Of a DNA stretch of 64,000 nucleotides, positions 10,740 to 24,652 are shown piece by piece. The DNA lies in contig NC_030851.1 in NCBI RefSeq assembly GCF_000208745.1, forward strand, positions 11,419,859-11,483,858, read 5' to 3'. Made by a program: the position numbers and the translations under genes. How positions within the stretch are numbered: the stretch's first letter is position 1; each line of letters begins with the position of its first letter. The notes beneath the pieces were generated by a model. The model saw only the letters and a list, made by a program, of their open reading frames with translations. It was not told the origin of the DNA and ran no database searches. Source of the DNA: Theobroma cacao (taxonomy: Eukaryota; Streptophyta; Magnoliopsida; Malvales; Malvaceae).

Positions 10740-13700
10740 CGTGTATATTATGAACGTGCATCTTGCCCAGTAACTTATAAAATTGCTTTAGTAGGAAGCA
10801 AGTTTGCAACCTGTTCTTTTATAGAAATATAAACAAGTTCAATGACTTTAGCAAGCACTTTCTCTCCTATAAAGCCACAGTTTATTTCGATATGCTTTGT
10901 ACGTTCATGGAAAATTGGATTTTTTGCAAATATAAGTTGTTGATTGATTATCACAATAAAGTCTCACTGTTGTGTCTTGTTTCACCCTAAAATCTATTAA
11001 AAGACTCTTTAACCAGATTACTTCACAGCATGTAAAAGGCCATTGATCTATTTAGTCTCGGTAGAACTACGAGCAACTACTGATTGCTTCTTAGATTTCC
11101 AACTAACCAAGGAATTACCAAGAAAATTGCTATAACCTATCATTAACTTACGTGTGTCAAGGCAGCTAGCCCAGTCATTGTCGTAATAAGCAAAAATTTT
11201 AGTCTGAATCTAATTTCATCAAAATCCCTTGCCTTGAAGAAGCCTTTACATACTTTAGCACTCTGTGTGCTACTACTTGATGTTCTTCTGTAGGCTTGTC
11301 CATAAATTGGGACAATACTTAAACAACATATGAAATATCTAGCCTTGTAAAAGTTAAGTACAGAAGCTTCCTTTTCAACTACCTATACTTTGTAGAATCA
11401 ACTTCTTTGTCTGCATCACTCTTCTTCTTTAGATTATGATTGTAGTCCATTAGAGTTATTACTAGCTTTATGCGAAGTAAACCAAACTCTTCTAAAATCT
11501 AAGACATATTTTCTTTGACATAATAAAATGTCTTCATGTGACCTAGCAATCTCAAGCCCCAAAAATATTTTACAGCTCCAAGATCCTTTAGTTTATATTG
11601 AGAGCTCGAGTATGCCTTAACATCAAATGTTGCTTGAACTGAAGTACTACCTATCAAAATATCATCAACATAAACTTATAAAGCAACAAACTCAGCACTG
11701 CTTGTGTTCAAAGTAAGCAAGGAATAATCTAACAATGACTGCTTGAAGCCATATTGCAGAAGTGAGGTCGTAAATTTTGAATTCCACTGCCTTGAAGCTT
11801 GCTTGAGACCATACAAGGACTTATGTAACTTGCAGACCAATTGAGTATCAATAGGATACTCCCCCTTGACAGAAAAACCTTGAGGTAGCTGCATGTGTAC
11901 AGTCTCTTCCAAGTCTCCATTTAGAAATGTATTATTAACATCCAATTGAGATCAATGCCAACCTTGTGCTACTGCTAGAGCCATAGAAACCCTCAACGTA
12001 GTTTGTTTCGCAACAGAACTAAATGTCTCCTAGTAATTAAAACCTTCTCTCTGATTACAACCTTTAGCAACCAAACGAGCCTTATACCTTTCCACACTAC
12101 CATTAGCATTCATTTTGACTTTATAGACCCATTTAGAACCAATGGCATGAGAATTAGGAGGCAAAGGTTCTATGCTCCAAGTACCATTATCTTCTAAAGC
12201 TCTTAATTCAACAGTCATGGCATCTCTCCAATGAGAATAGTTAATAGCTTGATGGTAAGAAGTTGGCTTAGAAGTTTGAGATAAAGCTGCTGTGAATGCC
12301 TTATGTGCAGAGATAACTAATGGCTAGACAGATAATTTGTCATAAGATATGCAATGACATGATTCACATGAGCAAGTAGATCTACTTGATAGGGATCTAA
12401 GTATTTTGGAACATGTTTAATTCTAGTACTCCTTCTAAGACTAGAAGTATAATCAGTAGGAGTGAGTGAATTAGAAGGAACAGATTCTACAACAGAGTGA
12501 TGATAAGGTGAATTATGCAAAGAATGAGTAGGTCTTGATGTGGAAACAATATCTATAAATGAAGAAGATTGAGAAGAATGTAACTCAGCAAATAATGGAG
12601 CTTGAGAAGTGGAATTGATGGAATTGAAGTAAAAAAAGTCAATGATAGGATCATGCATACCAATTGTTTGAGGAAATGAGTAATGATCTGTGGTATGTTG
12701 CAAATGCTGAAAAGGAAAGATATGCTCATGAAAAACCACATTCCCGAAAATAAGAACTTTATGTGCATCAATGTCATACACTTTATAACCTTTGGTACCA
12801 TTAGGATAGCCAAGAAACACACATTTACTAGCTTTTTTATCAAATTTGGTTATGTGCTGTGTTAAAGTAGAAATATAGCATAAACTACAAAAAACTCTAA
12901 AGTAATCATAACTAGGTGATTTATGAAAAAGATATTCAAAAGGAGACTTGTTGTGAAGAATTTTAGAGGGTGTTCTATTAATAATGTGAATAACAGTAAG
13001 GACTGCATATCTTCAGAATTGAATAGTTAAACTAGACTGGTGCAACAAGGCCCTAGCCACAACAAGAAGATGTTGATGTTCGTATTCAACAACACCATTC
13101 TATTGTGGTGTTTCATTGCAAGACAAATGATGAACAATACTTGTTAAGTAAAAAAAAAAAATCAATGAGTTTAAGCTCCTTGCCCTTATCCGATCTTATA
13201 CATTTAATAGTGATTGAAAATTGATTTTTAACAGAGTTATGGAAATATGGAATAATGACAGAAACTTCATATTTATTTCTCATAAAAAATCCAAGCAAAA
13301 CGTATAAAATCATCAACTAAAGTAAGAAAATAATGATGACCATCAAAAGTTGGAATTCTATATGGCCCTTAGATATCAGAATGTAAAATGTCAAAAGTAG
13401 AACTTGTGTTTTGACATGAACAAGAAAAGGTAATTTTTTCTGTTTTGTCAAAAAACATACATCACATATCAAATCATTTGAACAATGAATTTCAGGATAT
13501 TGTTGATGTAATACACTTATTCTACTTAAAGGTACCTGTCTAAGCTTAAAATGCCACAACTCAAACTGATTTTGAACTATTTTACAACCATTAGCAAAAA
13601 CTGTAAAAAGAAAATTTATAATTTTGTTAATGCTAAATTTGGACAGATATTGATAATCTTGTTTATCTTGCATGAAATATAGCCCAGAAGATACCTTAGC

Positions 13701-15236
13701 AACCCCAGCACTCTCCAAAAGGTGAGGTCCTAAAAACACAACATGTATCAGTAAAATGACACAATTCTTATTGGAACTAGTTAGTTTGCTTACTGAAACA
13801 ATATTAAATTGAAAAGATGGTACACAAATAACATTTTGTAAGACCAACAATGATTCAACTTAATTGTCCTTATGTGTGAAACAATGGCCTGAACATTATT
13901 AGGTAATTGAACAAAGCAGGTATGAACAAGATAAGCAATACTAAAATTTGCTAAAGAATAAGAAATATGATCACTTGCCCTAGTATCCATTATCTAGGAA
14001 TTTGGTTTTATCATGATGTTATGAATATGTTTATGTTTAATGGAAGAGTTTCAAACTATACTAGAATAGAAATAATGAGAAAGAATACCTGCAACTGTAG
14101 AATTGACTAGTGAAGGTTTTGTTTGCTAAGTGTTTAACAAAATGTCAAGACCATGGTCTCTGTCAGAACTACCATCATTAATGAGTGTCATTAACTTGTG
14201 AATTTGATGCTTGATGTAAGACATCCAAGACATAGAACTAGTGCCAATGAGATCCTCTCCTTGACTTGACTGAGTAAGTTTATTTACAGATGAACATGAA
14301 CCAGCAGTAGACACATTATTAACAGCAAAAGTGTGTTTCTTGAAATTTTCCTTGCCTTTTGTAAACTTAAAGTCTTCAGGGAACCCATAAGTTTGAAACA
14401 CTTCTCCTTCATATGGCCTTTTTTACCACAATGAGTACAAATCAGATTTGATTTCCCTTCTTGTTAATAGTAGACACTGCCATAGGAGATGATTCTATTA
14501 CTGGATTACACTGAATCAACAAGCTTGTTTGATAATCCTCTTGCAAGTCTAAGTTATATACTTTGTCTAAAGTAAGAAATGGTTCCATGATAGTAACTTG
14601 AGACCTTAAAGCTGAGAAAGTCTCATTTAGTCCAATGATAAACCTAAAAACCATATCTTTCTTGTATTGATCAAAATATTTCTGGAAACAGGATGGATTA
14701 CATTTGCCACATTCACATTGTGGTAAAGGTCAAGATCTACAGTTCCTAAGCTCCTCCCATTTTCCTTTAAGTTCAATGAAAAATAAATCTACAGACATAT
14801 TTCCCTTGGAAACATTACCAAGATTATACTAAAGATTGCATACTTTAGTGTCATCTAGTTGAGCAAAATTTTGCTTCAAAGTATTCCAAATATTAGTTGC
14901 AAAATCCATGTAAAACACAGTGGATCCAATAGAAGGTGTAATAAACTTTAAAAGCCATGCCAAGATCAAGTTATTGCATTGAATCTATGGTCCAAATAAA
15001 GCATTTGTACTTTTTGGTTTATGTATGGTTCCATCGATGAAACTGACCTTATATTTTATTGATAAAGCTAGCATAAAAGACCTACTCCAGGTAACATAAT
15101 TGCTAGAGGTGAGTTTAGGATTAATCACAACTAATCCATGATGATTAGTGTGATATAGAAAATAGGGAGAGCGTAAATCCTCATTTGGTGATATAGAAGT
15201 TTTCTGAACTGATGAACTTTCCATTATCAACCACAA
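10740..15236 (-). pseudogene. Copia gag-pol remnant, multiple stops and frameshifts
   Basis: In minus-strand order: gag N-terminus (15236-14985, with SPYFLYHTN and NYVTWSRSFMLALS), gag middle (14654-14442), CCHC zinc knuckle CTHCGKKGHMKEKC (about 14400-14445), protease near 13990, GAG-pre-integrase (13850-13320), integrase core (LVDDFIRF, then IRSDKGKE; 13330-12320), reverse transcriptase (12218-11640, YVDD at 11661-11672) and RNase H-like tail (about 11340-11050, DNDWASCLDTRK). Damage is clear: the protease reads DTRAS instead of DTGAS, with an amber codon just before it; the integrase zinc finger has LRQ for LGH; a TAA precedes YVDD; and a stop cuts the RNase H at the EAEY position. The element cannot make its own proteins. 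Confidence 0.88.
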
Positions 15237-15408
15237 AACTCAAGAAACAAACAATCAATTGATGCAAGATTCGATAAAATCAACAAGAAAAAAAAATGCC
15301 AAACAAGAAATCAGATCTGTGTAACCAAGAAATACTATACAGTTAAGAATCTTCAACATAAATCAAAGAGAAAACTAAGGAAAGATCATACCAAGAATCC
15401 TAGTTTCT

Positions 15409-15420
15409 GCTCTGACACAT
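15409..15420 (-). other. Primer-binding site (initiator tRNA-Met type)
   Basis: On the minus strand the LTR is followed by TGTGTCAGAGC, close to the usual TGGTATCAGAGC complementary to initiator tRNA-Met. This is standard for copia elements. Confidence 0.65.
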
Positions 15421-15761
15421 TATGAGATATTGGGGAAGATTTGAGAGAAGATGAGCCATTTTGAAAATTCTCTAATATCTTCATTAAGAGGAAAATGAAT
15501 ACAGCAGGTGTATTCATACTTTGGTTTTTCTAACTAACTAAACAAAAAGGAAAAAGTAGTTAATAACTAACTAAACCAAAAGACATTTACACCTAGTAAA
15601 AAGTAAAAGCAGTGAAGTAATTAACTAAAATAAATTATACACGTGCTAGTCTATTTACTACTTTAAAAGTGAAACATGTGAAAAGCACATGAACATTCTT
15701 CATCATTCAACCATGCCTCTTTTTCAATCCTAACTTCAACTAGATATCTGCTTCAATCCTA
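15421..15761 (-). repeat. 5' LTR of copia element
   Basis: On the plus strand it begins TATGAGATATTGGGGAAG and shares blocks such as TAAATTATACAYGTG and ACTACTTTAAAAGTGAAACA with the other LTR. The outer end is placed by the CTTGC target copy. Confidence 0.8.
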
Positions 15762-16669
15762 CTTGCGTTAAATGATCATATTTTGTGAATATTAATTTTA
15801 TTATCTTTATTATGTTGAATCTTGAATGTTAGAACTTAAAGGTTAAAATTCTTAAATGTTAATTTGATGACTTATGTAAAAAGATATAATTATGTCATAA
15901 ACAAACAAATATTATATATATTTTTTATATTTAAATTATTTATATATTTTATAATTACAAATAAAATTTATAATTATCAATGTTATCATTTACAAAATAT
16001 AAAAGTGATAATTTTGATTTTTTTAATCTAAAATTGAACCGAATGAATCAATTTAATGTTTGAGCTATTCAATCTCTTTAAAATTTGATCATTTTTAATC
16101 AATTTTTTTAAAATATTTGATTCATTTAATTCTTAATTATACAGACCAACCAGTTGCTCACCTATTACGCAGGGCTTTAGTTAGTTTCCAGTTTTGCTTG
16201 GCGTTTTCGTGCGTACAATGAATTCCACCGATAAAACAAAATCTATATTCTTCCAAGCCTACGTCATTGTGCAAGAGAGACCAACATCTATTTCGTTCCA
16301 GGAGTGTTTTACATAATGATATGCCCATCTTGTCACCCTGGGGGAATTTAATTCTTGTTTACCCAAGATTGCAGCCTTCTTGATTTATATATCTTCAATA
16401 GGCAGGAAGCTAACATGGCCTAATTAAACAAAACAGCCATCAATGGTCAGACCATCGGCAGCAAAACCTACCATCTCAAACTTATAACTTAGATGGCTAA
16501 ATGAGTCTCAAGCTCAGAAACACTTATAGAAAACTATTGCAATTTGTGATTATAAAGGACCAAAGGGACGTGGACGTTCGCAGAAGATGAATGGAAATTT
16601 TATGATGAATAAAAATTAAGTAACAAAAAACAACCATTGAAATAGCCTCCAAATTCGTGCCTTTTCAAC

Positions 16670-19600
16670 TTAACTATCCTCTCTGTAATCCGGATTTTCT
16701 TTCAAAATAACATGGCCCTCTAGGATGGGTGACAGGGGAATATACCTGTACAAATTGAATCATTAGAAAATCAGACATTCAGTTAAATCTTGCAACATTT
16801 TTTCACTTGAGTCATGCCGGGGGGTCACTTACTTTTCAGTAGCCAGTTCTGCTCTATCCCCGGCAGCAAGAAGAACTGGGGTCGAATGGGTTTGGAAACC
16901 AGTTATAGTCTTGGGTCGACCTGCCTGGCCAACAACATCAACAGCCTGGCCCACCCGAACTGGGACTGAAAGAGGTTTGAGGTTTTCATCAACAGTCATC
17001 AACATCCTCGGCTGTCACATTAAAAAAAAAACAATATTAGTATGACTGTCACAAAAACTGCAATAACAAACGCAACACACACGGCAAGGGATTAGTATGT
17101 CCGAAACCAACCTGCATTGCCAAAACAAGGAAGTAGAGAACATAATGATATTTCCCCAGTATTATAGCTTTCATATCAAGACATGCATGCAGCATGATAA
17201 CCAAACCAGCAAGTGCAATCCTGGAGGTGACAAAACAAAGAAATCTTTATAACATGAACCAAAATGAAACATCTACTAGCAATTTAGATACAGAGAGCAA
17301 CTCCCCCAACTTGAAATTGAATAATCATTTGGTGAAGTTTTATTTTTTATTTGCGTAAAATACCGACCCTCTCTCAGTTTTGATCGAAATTACACAAAAA
17401 TCCATTAGTTTTCGAAATAGACACTCCATCCTAAAATTACAAACACCGTTAATAGAAATAATGAAAAGATTAAAATATCCTTTCTTTTTTCATTAATTTA
17501 AAATATTATTATATTTTTTAAAAAATAAGAAAAATAGAGAGCACCGATCGGTACTCCCAAGCTTCCCAAGGAAGGAGAGAACTGGCCAGTGCTCCCTTGG
17601 GAGCCTTGATCGGGCTCCCCAAGAGAGCTCGGGTTCTCCTCAATGGGGAGCTCTTTTTCTAAAAAATTAATAAAAAAAATAAAATTATATAATTATAATT
17701 ATAAAAATTAATCAAGAGTAAAATTGTCTTTCTACCTTTGCCACGTCAATAAATTGACGAAAATACTAACAGTTGACTAACGGCTGAACCTAAGTGTCTA
17801 ACGGAAAATATTTTTTTGGAGCAGAATATTCATTTTGAAAACTAATGGATCTTTGTATAATTTCGATTAAAACTTAAAAAAGTCAAGGTATTTTACCCTT
17901 TTTATTTTGGTGAATGCTAATGGGAAGAACCACTTACGGTGATAGTAAAAAGCGATCAGAATGATATGGATTAAGAGTCAAAAGACCCTTCCCCAAATGT
18001 ACTAAACCTTGAGCAATTCGCACCTGCACAACCAATCGAGGCTTAGTTCCCTAACAAAGCACATGGTTTTATGAAAGAAATTATAAACATGGTACAAAAA
18101 AACATACACAGAACAAAAGGCTGGCATCTTTATAGTAATAGCTTGAAAGATTGCGAAGCATGCCAGCTATGCGAGCATTATTGGTTCCAGAACCTATCAA
18201 ACCCAAGGAGATAACTGCAGCCTGTAGCATCCACACAAACACTTACTGAAAGCAGATCTAATAACAACAAAAATATAGATTAAACTTTATTGTAATCATC
18301 TTACCATTGCAACTTCTGAATCTGTATCATGACTAAGCCTGCTTAAAGTGTCCATAACATTAACCTGTAGAACATATGCGCAACCAATGACTAGGTAAGA
18401 ACGAGGCATTAAAAAGATTGCAAAACTCTCTATGCAACTTTCGAAACCGATGGATCTTGACCTTAAATCTTAGGTTTAAGAGCAGGGTCATGCAAATTGT
18501 GAAGAAACAAGTCAATTCAATTGTTCACTGCATCTCAGCTTGACTTTCACTAAATCATCTTGATCAAATTCAATAACATAGCTCATTTGCTACAATGAAA
18601 AAGTGGTGCCTCTAAATCCTCAATGAAAAAATTCCCTGGGTTGTTCAGCTAGATCAGATGTAATAAGATTAATTTATACCTTTGGGTTTGATATACAAAG
18701 AAGACCAAGAGCCAAAGGAACTGCTCGCCGGATATTCTGCTCACCATACTGCAAAAGATGCTCCAGTGAACGAATTGACATCTCAAGACCCAATTCTTCA
18801 CCCATTGCTACCATGGCAATTCCAAGCACAGCAGGTCCCTGGTGGGTTTCACCCTTTTCAAGATGTTGAGCACAATGACCAAGAAGGTTTTGGACCTGAA
18901 AATAAAAGAGTTTGGCTAACACGCACCTTGATCCCAATTTTCAACAGTATTTAATGGATTTCACAGATTACCTTCAGAACATTCCCAGTTCCAGCGTAGG
19001 CACAAGAAAGCAGCGTCATATCACAATATTTTCTAATCTTTTCATTAAAAGTTTTTGAGACCTCTGCAGTGGCCTCCACGCTTTCCTGTTAGAGTAGAGG
19101 TGTTAGCAAAACAAGTCAGGATGAAAATGTTGTGAAATTGCATATAGCAGACTATACTTTTGCTCAAACTGAAAATAAAAACCTATGGAAGCTAGGAGCA
19201 AAAAAATATGTAATCAACTTAAGAAAAACAAATATATGCCACAACTTGTTATTTACCTGCTTCCCAAGGTATAAAAGACCAAGACCAAGAGGCAAAAGCC
19301 GAGTGAGGGGCTCCCCAAATTCTGAATCACTTCGGTCCATTAAAGCAATTATTATAGCCTGTGCAACCTCCTCATTGCAGGAACCCACATATATCAAACC
19401 CAATGAAATTGCAGTAAATGCAATCACATCAAGGGGGGCTTTAGCATCATTAAGTATGGGAGTCAAGCTACTACGAATCTGTCAATAACATTTGGTAAGG
19501 TTCCATTAGAGCTAATATCTCCCTTCCACAATTTCAGCCAAATTCCCAAAGAAAACTCAACAGTATTGGTAGATATTTAAATGACCAAAACATTTAGTGC

Positions 19601-22600
19601 ATCCAATCAAAATATAGCAGAGGTGACCTGCATTCATCACAAAGGACATAATTGCCAACACCATGGCCTACCAGATTTGTTAACAGCAGAGAGAGAGAGA
19701 GATGTATACCTGCTCATTTTGTGCACCTGCATATGCAATTCCCAGGCCCATAATTGCACCAATTCGGATTGAAGAATCTTCTTTACCTATGTATTCACTC
19801 AGAAGTGCCAGTGCCTGAGAAGAGAAAATAGGACAAACTTATAGCAAACAATATACTCTGCACAAACCAAGAGATGAGGAGAGAAAAAAAACTGACAGGA
19901 TCACAATCATTGTTAACACCACAGTTGACGATCCCAACTCCTAATAATGCTCCAGCAATCACATGGTTATCATTGCTATGGAAATACTTGTCAATTTGAG
20001 CAAGCCCAGAGTCGACATCCCACAATAGAATCATTCCCTGTTATGAGGAAAGTGATGAGAATCTTATATTTAAACAAAATTCCTAACAGTAAATTATGTA
20101 ACAGTTTATGCACGCATGCCCATATGGAAGCAAAAGTAATAATAGGGTGAACTGAATAAAGCAAAACGTACTAGACTTGCTGCAGCACTGGTCTTCCCAT
20201 GTTCTTTGTTCTTGAAAAGCCAATTTCCAGATGAACCACCACTTGAAGAGTCTGGTGGGACTGTCATTAACTTATCCTGCAAGGGAAAATATTAACTGCT
20301 ATAAGAGAAGCAAAGCTCCCCATGCTCTAATTATTTTAAGTTTGCCCATTCTACCTGGCCAAAGCCTGCATTAACAAATGCATTTACAAATGTCGCAGCC
20401 AAGTTTTGTCTAGCTGAATCAACACTTGCACCAGCACTAGCACGGCCATCAAGCAAGTGAGCCTAACAAAATCCAAGCATATAAGTCATCAATTTAATGA
20501 AGCAAATTAGCCAACAATGGCAGTGCCAGTGTAAAATAAAAGTGGCACTCACTGTAATAACTGACCATGAATGTAATTACTTCACACCCTCCAGTAAGGA
20601 ACCGAAAAATAAGCGAGAAGGGGGGACTACCGGCGACCCCACTACTGATACAGTATCAAATCTTATCTACTATCTCAAAATGTTAGGAAGTACTGAAGTC
20701 CAAACCTTATAGATATCTTCTGGAGATTTAGGCTCCATAACCTCGATATCACGAGCAAGGGTGAGATAACCTTCACTTAATTTAGCATTGTTGATAATAT
20801 CCTGTAAGAATTCTCTGTCACTATCTTCAGCACACATCTCATCATCAAGCTCAAAAGCAATCCCCTGCACAAAAATAAATACAAACATAAACAAACAAAT
20901 AAAGCAGAAAATGCCATATGCATGTCAAACAAGCGCACATTCAAACTCATGCATACACACACAGGCTAACAAGTCCACAGAAATTTAAAGCCATCAATAC
21001 CCAATTTTTACCATTAGAAATTGAAAATTCAACCATCCATAATTAGGTGAAAATATAAACCAAATAATGTATTTAGCAAACAAGAGTTCAAAATGCTTTC
21101 CAGCACATCAATCAAGCCAGAGCAAACCTAGTACTTACATGTCGAGCAAGAATGTAGCAAAATTGCTTCTTCCTCAGCAGATCATCACAAGATTCAAACA
21201 CCTGTCTCACATGCTGCAAGAGCACAGTTTAAATTGTTAAAAAACAATCCACATATGGATTTCACACAGACATCCTGAAAAAAATAAAGTTTCTCCACAA
21301 TGACACATTGCATGAAAGGAGAGGCGCAAAATAGAAAACAAACCTGCAAGTTGTCAAGGAAAAGTGCAATCTGAAGTGCATTTGCGTATTCCTCAAACTT
21401 AAGATATATTGTGTAGGCGATATCCAAAACTAGCATGTCATCTGGTCCAGGCAGGTATCTGCAAATTATTGCAGTATGAAATGTTAGCAAGGGGAGAGTG
21501 AAAGAGAGCAACATCATTCATCATGGATAATAATACATCAGAGATCTAGTTAAAAATATTAGTTCAGCATTTAAGACTTAATAAATTTCACATATGATTG
21601 ATTGGAGAATACTGAGTCAGAAACCACCAGGAAGACCTAACATCAGGAGAACAAATAAAAGAAACACTTTCTGTAAATTGTCTACTATAAACAAGCAGTT
21701 TAGAAGCTTTGAATTTCCAATTACCTTGCAGCACTGGTGAGGTATAGACAAGTTCTCCTGAAATTTGTACTATCAACATGCTCAACTAAAAGATCAAGAT
21801 CTTCAACCTGCAGTTGGTTGTAAATCACATGTTTCAAGCTCAATAAAAAGAGAAGGGAACTCAAATAAGAAACCTGAAGAAAGAAATAATGTTGTGTGGT
21901 ACCTCCATCAGGAGATCAACAGCTTCAGGTTCAGCATTGTGCTGTATGGTAAGTGCAAAAAAGTTAGAAACAGGAAACTGTGTAAAGTTCGGACAAGAAT
22001 TGTTCTTCTGCAATAAAACAATTATTCTTACATGTGACAAGGAGAGAGCTTACCTTCATGTGGAAAGCAACAATCTGTTGCACAAGCTCCATTAGATCTT
22101 CAATTGGGGCCTCTTCACTCTATATTGGCAGCAAAGCAAGTAAATAAAACTAAAATCAAAATTAATTTCTCAACATTAAGGAAAATTCTATAGAGAAAAT
22201 TGTTTCTAAAGTGTATAACTCATAAAAAATACGAGATGTCTAAAGATCCCTTAGATTACTAACCTGTCGCTTCATATACTCTTGTGCGATTTCTCCCGCT
22301 AAGTTCCTGCCAGCAAATAAATTAAAAACAAGTGACAACAAAAACTTTCTATCAGATTTCAACAGCAACATGAAAAGATGAATAATAGAGGGAAAGAGTT
22401 CACATAGGGAATCCTTACATCAAGAATCCAAAGAAGAGCTTACATATCAAAGTTGATACCAACAGGTAAAACTTAAATCATGATCATAATCTAAGATTGC
22501 ACACAAGTTCAACCACATATAGTCATATCACTAATAAAAAACTGGTAATACAAAATTTCCAGGAAAAGAAAGGGTAAGATAGTATGATATAAAGTCAGAC

Positions 22601-24031
22601 AATGCTCACCTCACATACTCATGGCCCCACAAACCAATGTCACCTTCTGAACCCAACAATCTGTACTTTAAACTCTCCTGTAGGATTGTCAAATGGAACA
22701 AATGATTAATTAACAAAATTAGAGACCAAAAAAAGTGGGGAATGAGAAAGATATTGCAAAACTTATGTAATTCTCCAAGTATGGTATTCTGGAAAAGATA
22801 AAAAATAAAAAATCAGAAAGCTACCCGCTCGCCCTCTGCAGACATGGTCAACGCCAACACAGACAGGATATCAGCTAGGTATTTCTGCAAACAAGTGAAA
22901 GTAACTTAGTGATTCAGGACACACAGAGAAAAAGGAAATAACCAGGAAAGCAAAAGGCTGCAAGAAAAATTCTTCCAACCAAAGGAAACAAAAACACTCA
23001 ATTTCCAATTTGTGAGAATATGGCTAATTGCAACATGAAACAGCGTATGCATCTATAGGCTAATTGCGACATGAAACAGCGTACGCATCTATAGGCTAAT
23101 TCCCAAACCTAGTTGATAAACAAGCAAACTTAGTAAAATCAAATAACCTAAACACCCCAAAATAGATGTAGATAACAATTACACCTGTGAAAATATAAAT
23201 TAAGAGCAAGTTCCCAATATATAAAACAAGGCCTCTATCTAAATCATCCTTCCTCACATTTCCTAACCCATATAGATTACCTTTATGAAAAATGTAATGG
23301 GAGATAATTAAAGAAATACAACAAATACCTTCAAATCGGATTCTGGCATTGTCTCGTAAAAAGCCTTTAGGGTTCCATAATGAGGACGGAGAAACTTCAA
23401 TGGCTTTGGAACTGAAGTCATGGAGCTTGTTGAGGTACGGATTTCTTGCCTACAGGAATGTCAAATCAAACAATAAAAAATGATGCTTTATTCAGCATTC
23501 CAACTAAACCCATACATATATACTCCAACTAACAGTGAAACCAACAAAAACACAACAATTTGATACATTCACAGCAACAATTTCACATTTGACGTGGCCC
23601 ACCAACTTCTTAGAATGTTAATAGAACATAAGAATACAAAATTAACACTTTTTTTAACTGCAAATAGGCTTCATTTCCCTTTATTTTTACTCAAATTCCC
23701 AAATAATTAATTACCTCATGCTCTCAAGTGCTACTTTCTGGAGCCCAGGATCAGGATCCTGAACTCTTTCCACATACAACTCCAACTGTTGCTTCAAAGC
23801 CAAATCCTCTTCTGACTGCGTATACCAAACAAATAAATAACCCAAGCAAGTTAAAAGAAGCCTAGAAACTATAAGAAAAAGCAATTCATAAAAATCGATT
23901 CAGTTAGCTAAAGCCCAAATCCTGAAAAGCCTACTCACCAGATCCTCGTCCTTCTTCTCATCTTTCTTCTTGTGGTCCTTGGGTGGAGCCTTCGTCTGAG
24001 AGGTTCCGGCGCCGCTCTTCGGATCCGACAT
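16670..24031 (-). CDS. RPN1: 26S proteasome regulatory subunit RPN1 (PSMD2 type), 885 aa, 25 exons
   Basis: RPN1 is a scaffold of the 19S base that docks ubiquitin receptors, ubiquitin-like shuttles and a deubiquitinase. Exons, high to low: 24031-23939, 23815-23715, 23449-23329, 22884-22825, 22677-22610, 22306-22264, 22119-22054, 21941-21903, 21807-21725, 21458-21344, 21213-21139, 20864-20706, 20462-20355, 20276-20172, 20037-19897, 19814-19710, 19478-19257, 19085-18972, 18895-18680, 18364-18305, 18221-18108, 18023-17938, 17220-17112, 17011-16833, 16745-16670. All junctions are GT-AG and sum to 2658 nt. Residues 15-31 are Lys/Asp/Glu-rich. The proteasome/cyclosome repeat solenoid (Gly/Ala-rich helices such as [26 protein letters not shown]) runs from about 410 to 780. 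The C-terminus ends ENPDYREDS. Length matches Arabidopsis RPN1 (about 890). An in-frame Met 39 codons upstream (24148) lies close to a TATA-like site and is probably not transcribed. Confidence 0.97.
17353..17898. mobile_element. Mutator-type MITE (546 bp) in an RPN1 intron
   Basis: It lies in the intron between exons 22 and 23 (17221-17937). Long inverted ends of about 90 bp (GCGTAAAATACC... left, ...GGTATTTTACCC right) share blocks such as TCGAAATTA and ATCCATTAGTTTTC. A perfect 9-bp direct repeat TTTTTATTT flanks it (17344-17352, 17899-17907), the size made by Mutator-like transposases. A GC-rich block at about 17536-17655 stands out from the AT-rich flanks and may be captured DNA. Splice sites of the host intron are untouched. 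Confidence 0.85.
23022..23093. repeat. 36-bp tandem duplication in an RPN1 intron
   Basis: Two units beginning GGCTAATTGCRACATGAAAC differ at two positions, and a third begins after them. It is a small local duplication with no sign of function. Confidence 0.8.
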
Positions 24032-24159
24032 CGCGATTAGGGCTCTCGGTTCTCTCTTTACTTGGGGCACTTTCAGAGTGAAGGGCTTGGAAAATGAAAA
24101 GAGAAGGGAATGTTGTAAGACTTGGTGATTGAATTTCTCCCCAAGCAATCCTGGGAGTC

Positions 24160-24275
24160 ACTTTTAAATGAGTCCTTCGTTCCCCAGACTAAAAGACGAG
24201 TCGGTACTTGGACCGGGCCGTACGGAACTATTCTTTTTTAAAACGGTTTATCTCTTTGGAAGCCAAAAGGCCCAT
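24160..24275 (-). promoter_or_regulatory. RPN1 promoter region
   Basis: On the minus strand CATTTAAAAG (24161-24170) is a weak TATA-like site about 130 bp before the start codon, and CATGGGCCTTTTGG (about 24265-24277) contains TGGGCC, a site-II type element common in housekeeping plant promoters. Inference from motif and position. Confidence 0.35.
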
Positions 24276-24652
24276 GTGCAATTTTTGGATGGATTTTTTA
24301 ATATTGGCTAGGCTCAATAAAATTATTGGGCTTGACTCTTAACTGGTCTCTTTTTTTTTTAACACAGTCCGTTTCAAAGCACTTAATTTTATTTTTTTAC
24401 ATAAATGTAAATTATATTTATATTTTAATTTACATACTTTTGTAATAATTTTTTATTTTTATCATTAATAATAATAATAATATATAAAAATACATGATGT
24501 TAAAAATTGTTTTGATTGACTAAAATAGTCATTTTTTTATTACATATTTTTATTTTTATTATTAATATTAAAAATTTTATCTAATTTATAAACATATACA
24601 ATTATAATTTCATCATATAGCTTTCTTTAAAATGTATTATTATAATTATTAA

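Larger units (their letters stand above)
10352..15761 (-). mobile_element. Decayed Ty1/copia retrotransposon, RE1-like, 5.4 kb
   Basis: Two long terminal repeats (about 10352-10720 and 15421-15761) bracket a minus-strand gag-pol remnant. Flanks CTTGT (10347-10351) and CTTGC (15762-15766) look like a 5-bp target duplication with one change. The primer-binding site next to the right LTR and the polypurine tract next to the left LTR fix the orientation. The LTRs differ at many sites, so the insertion is not recent. It inserted into the hAT-type MITE. Confidence 0.88.
10067..16164. mobile_element. hAT-type MITE split by the copia element
   Basis: The left end TAGGGATGAGCAAAATTGG (10067) pairs with the right end, which reads TAGGTGAGCAACTGGTTGG in reverse (16164). 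Interior words such as GAACCGAATGAATC fit the widespread plant hAT MITEs that begin TAGGGGTGAGCAAA. Only 10067-10351 and 15762-16164 belong to it (about 690 bp); the copia element sits between. No clean 8-bp target duplication remains. Confidence 0.55.

Noticed and set aside
23900..24148. RPN1 start at the upstream in-frame Met (24148)
   Set aside because: The added 39 residues are not part of the RPN1 family N-terminus and a TATA-like site at 24161-24170 would place the transcript start downstream of that Met.
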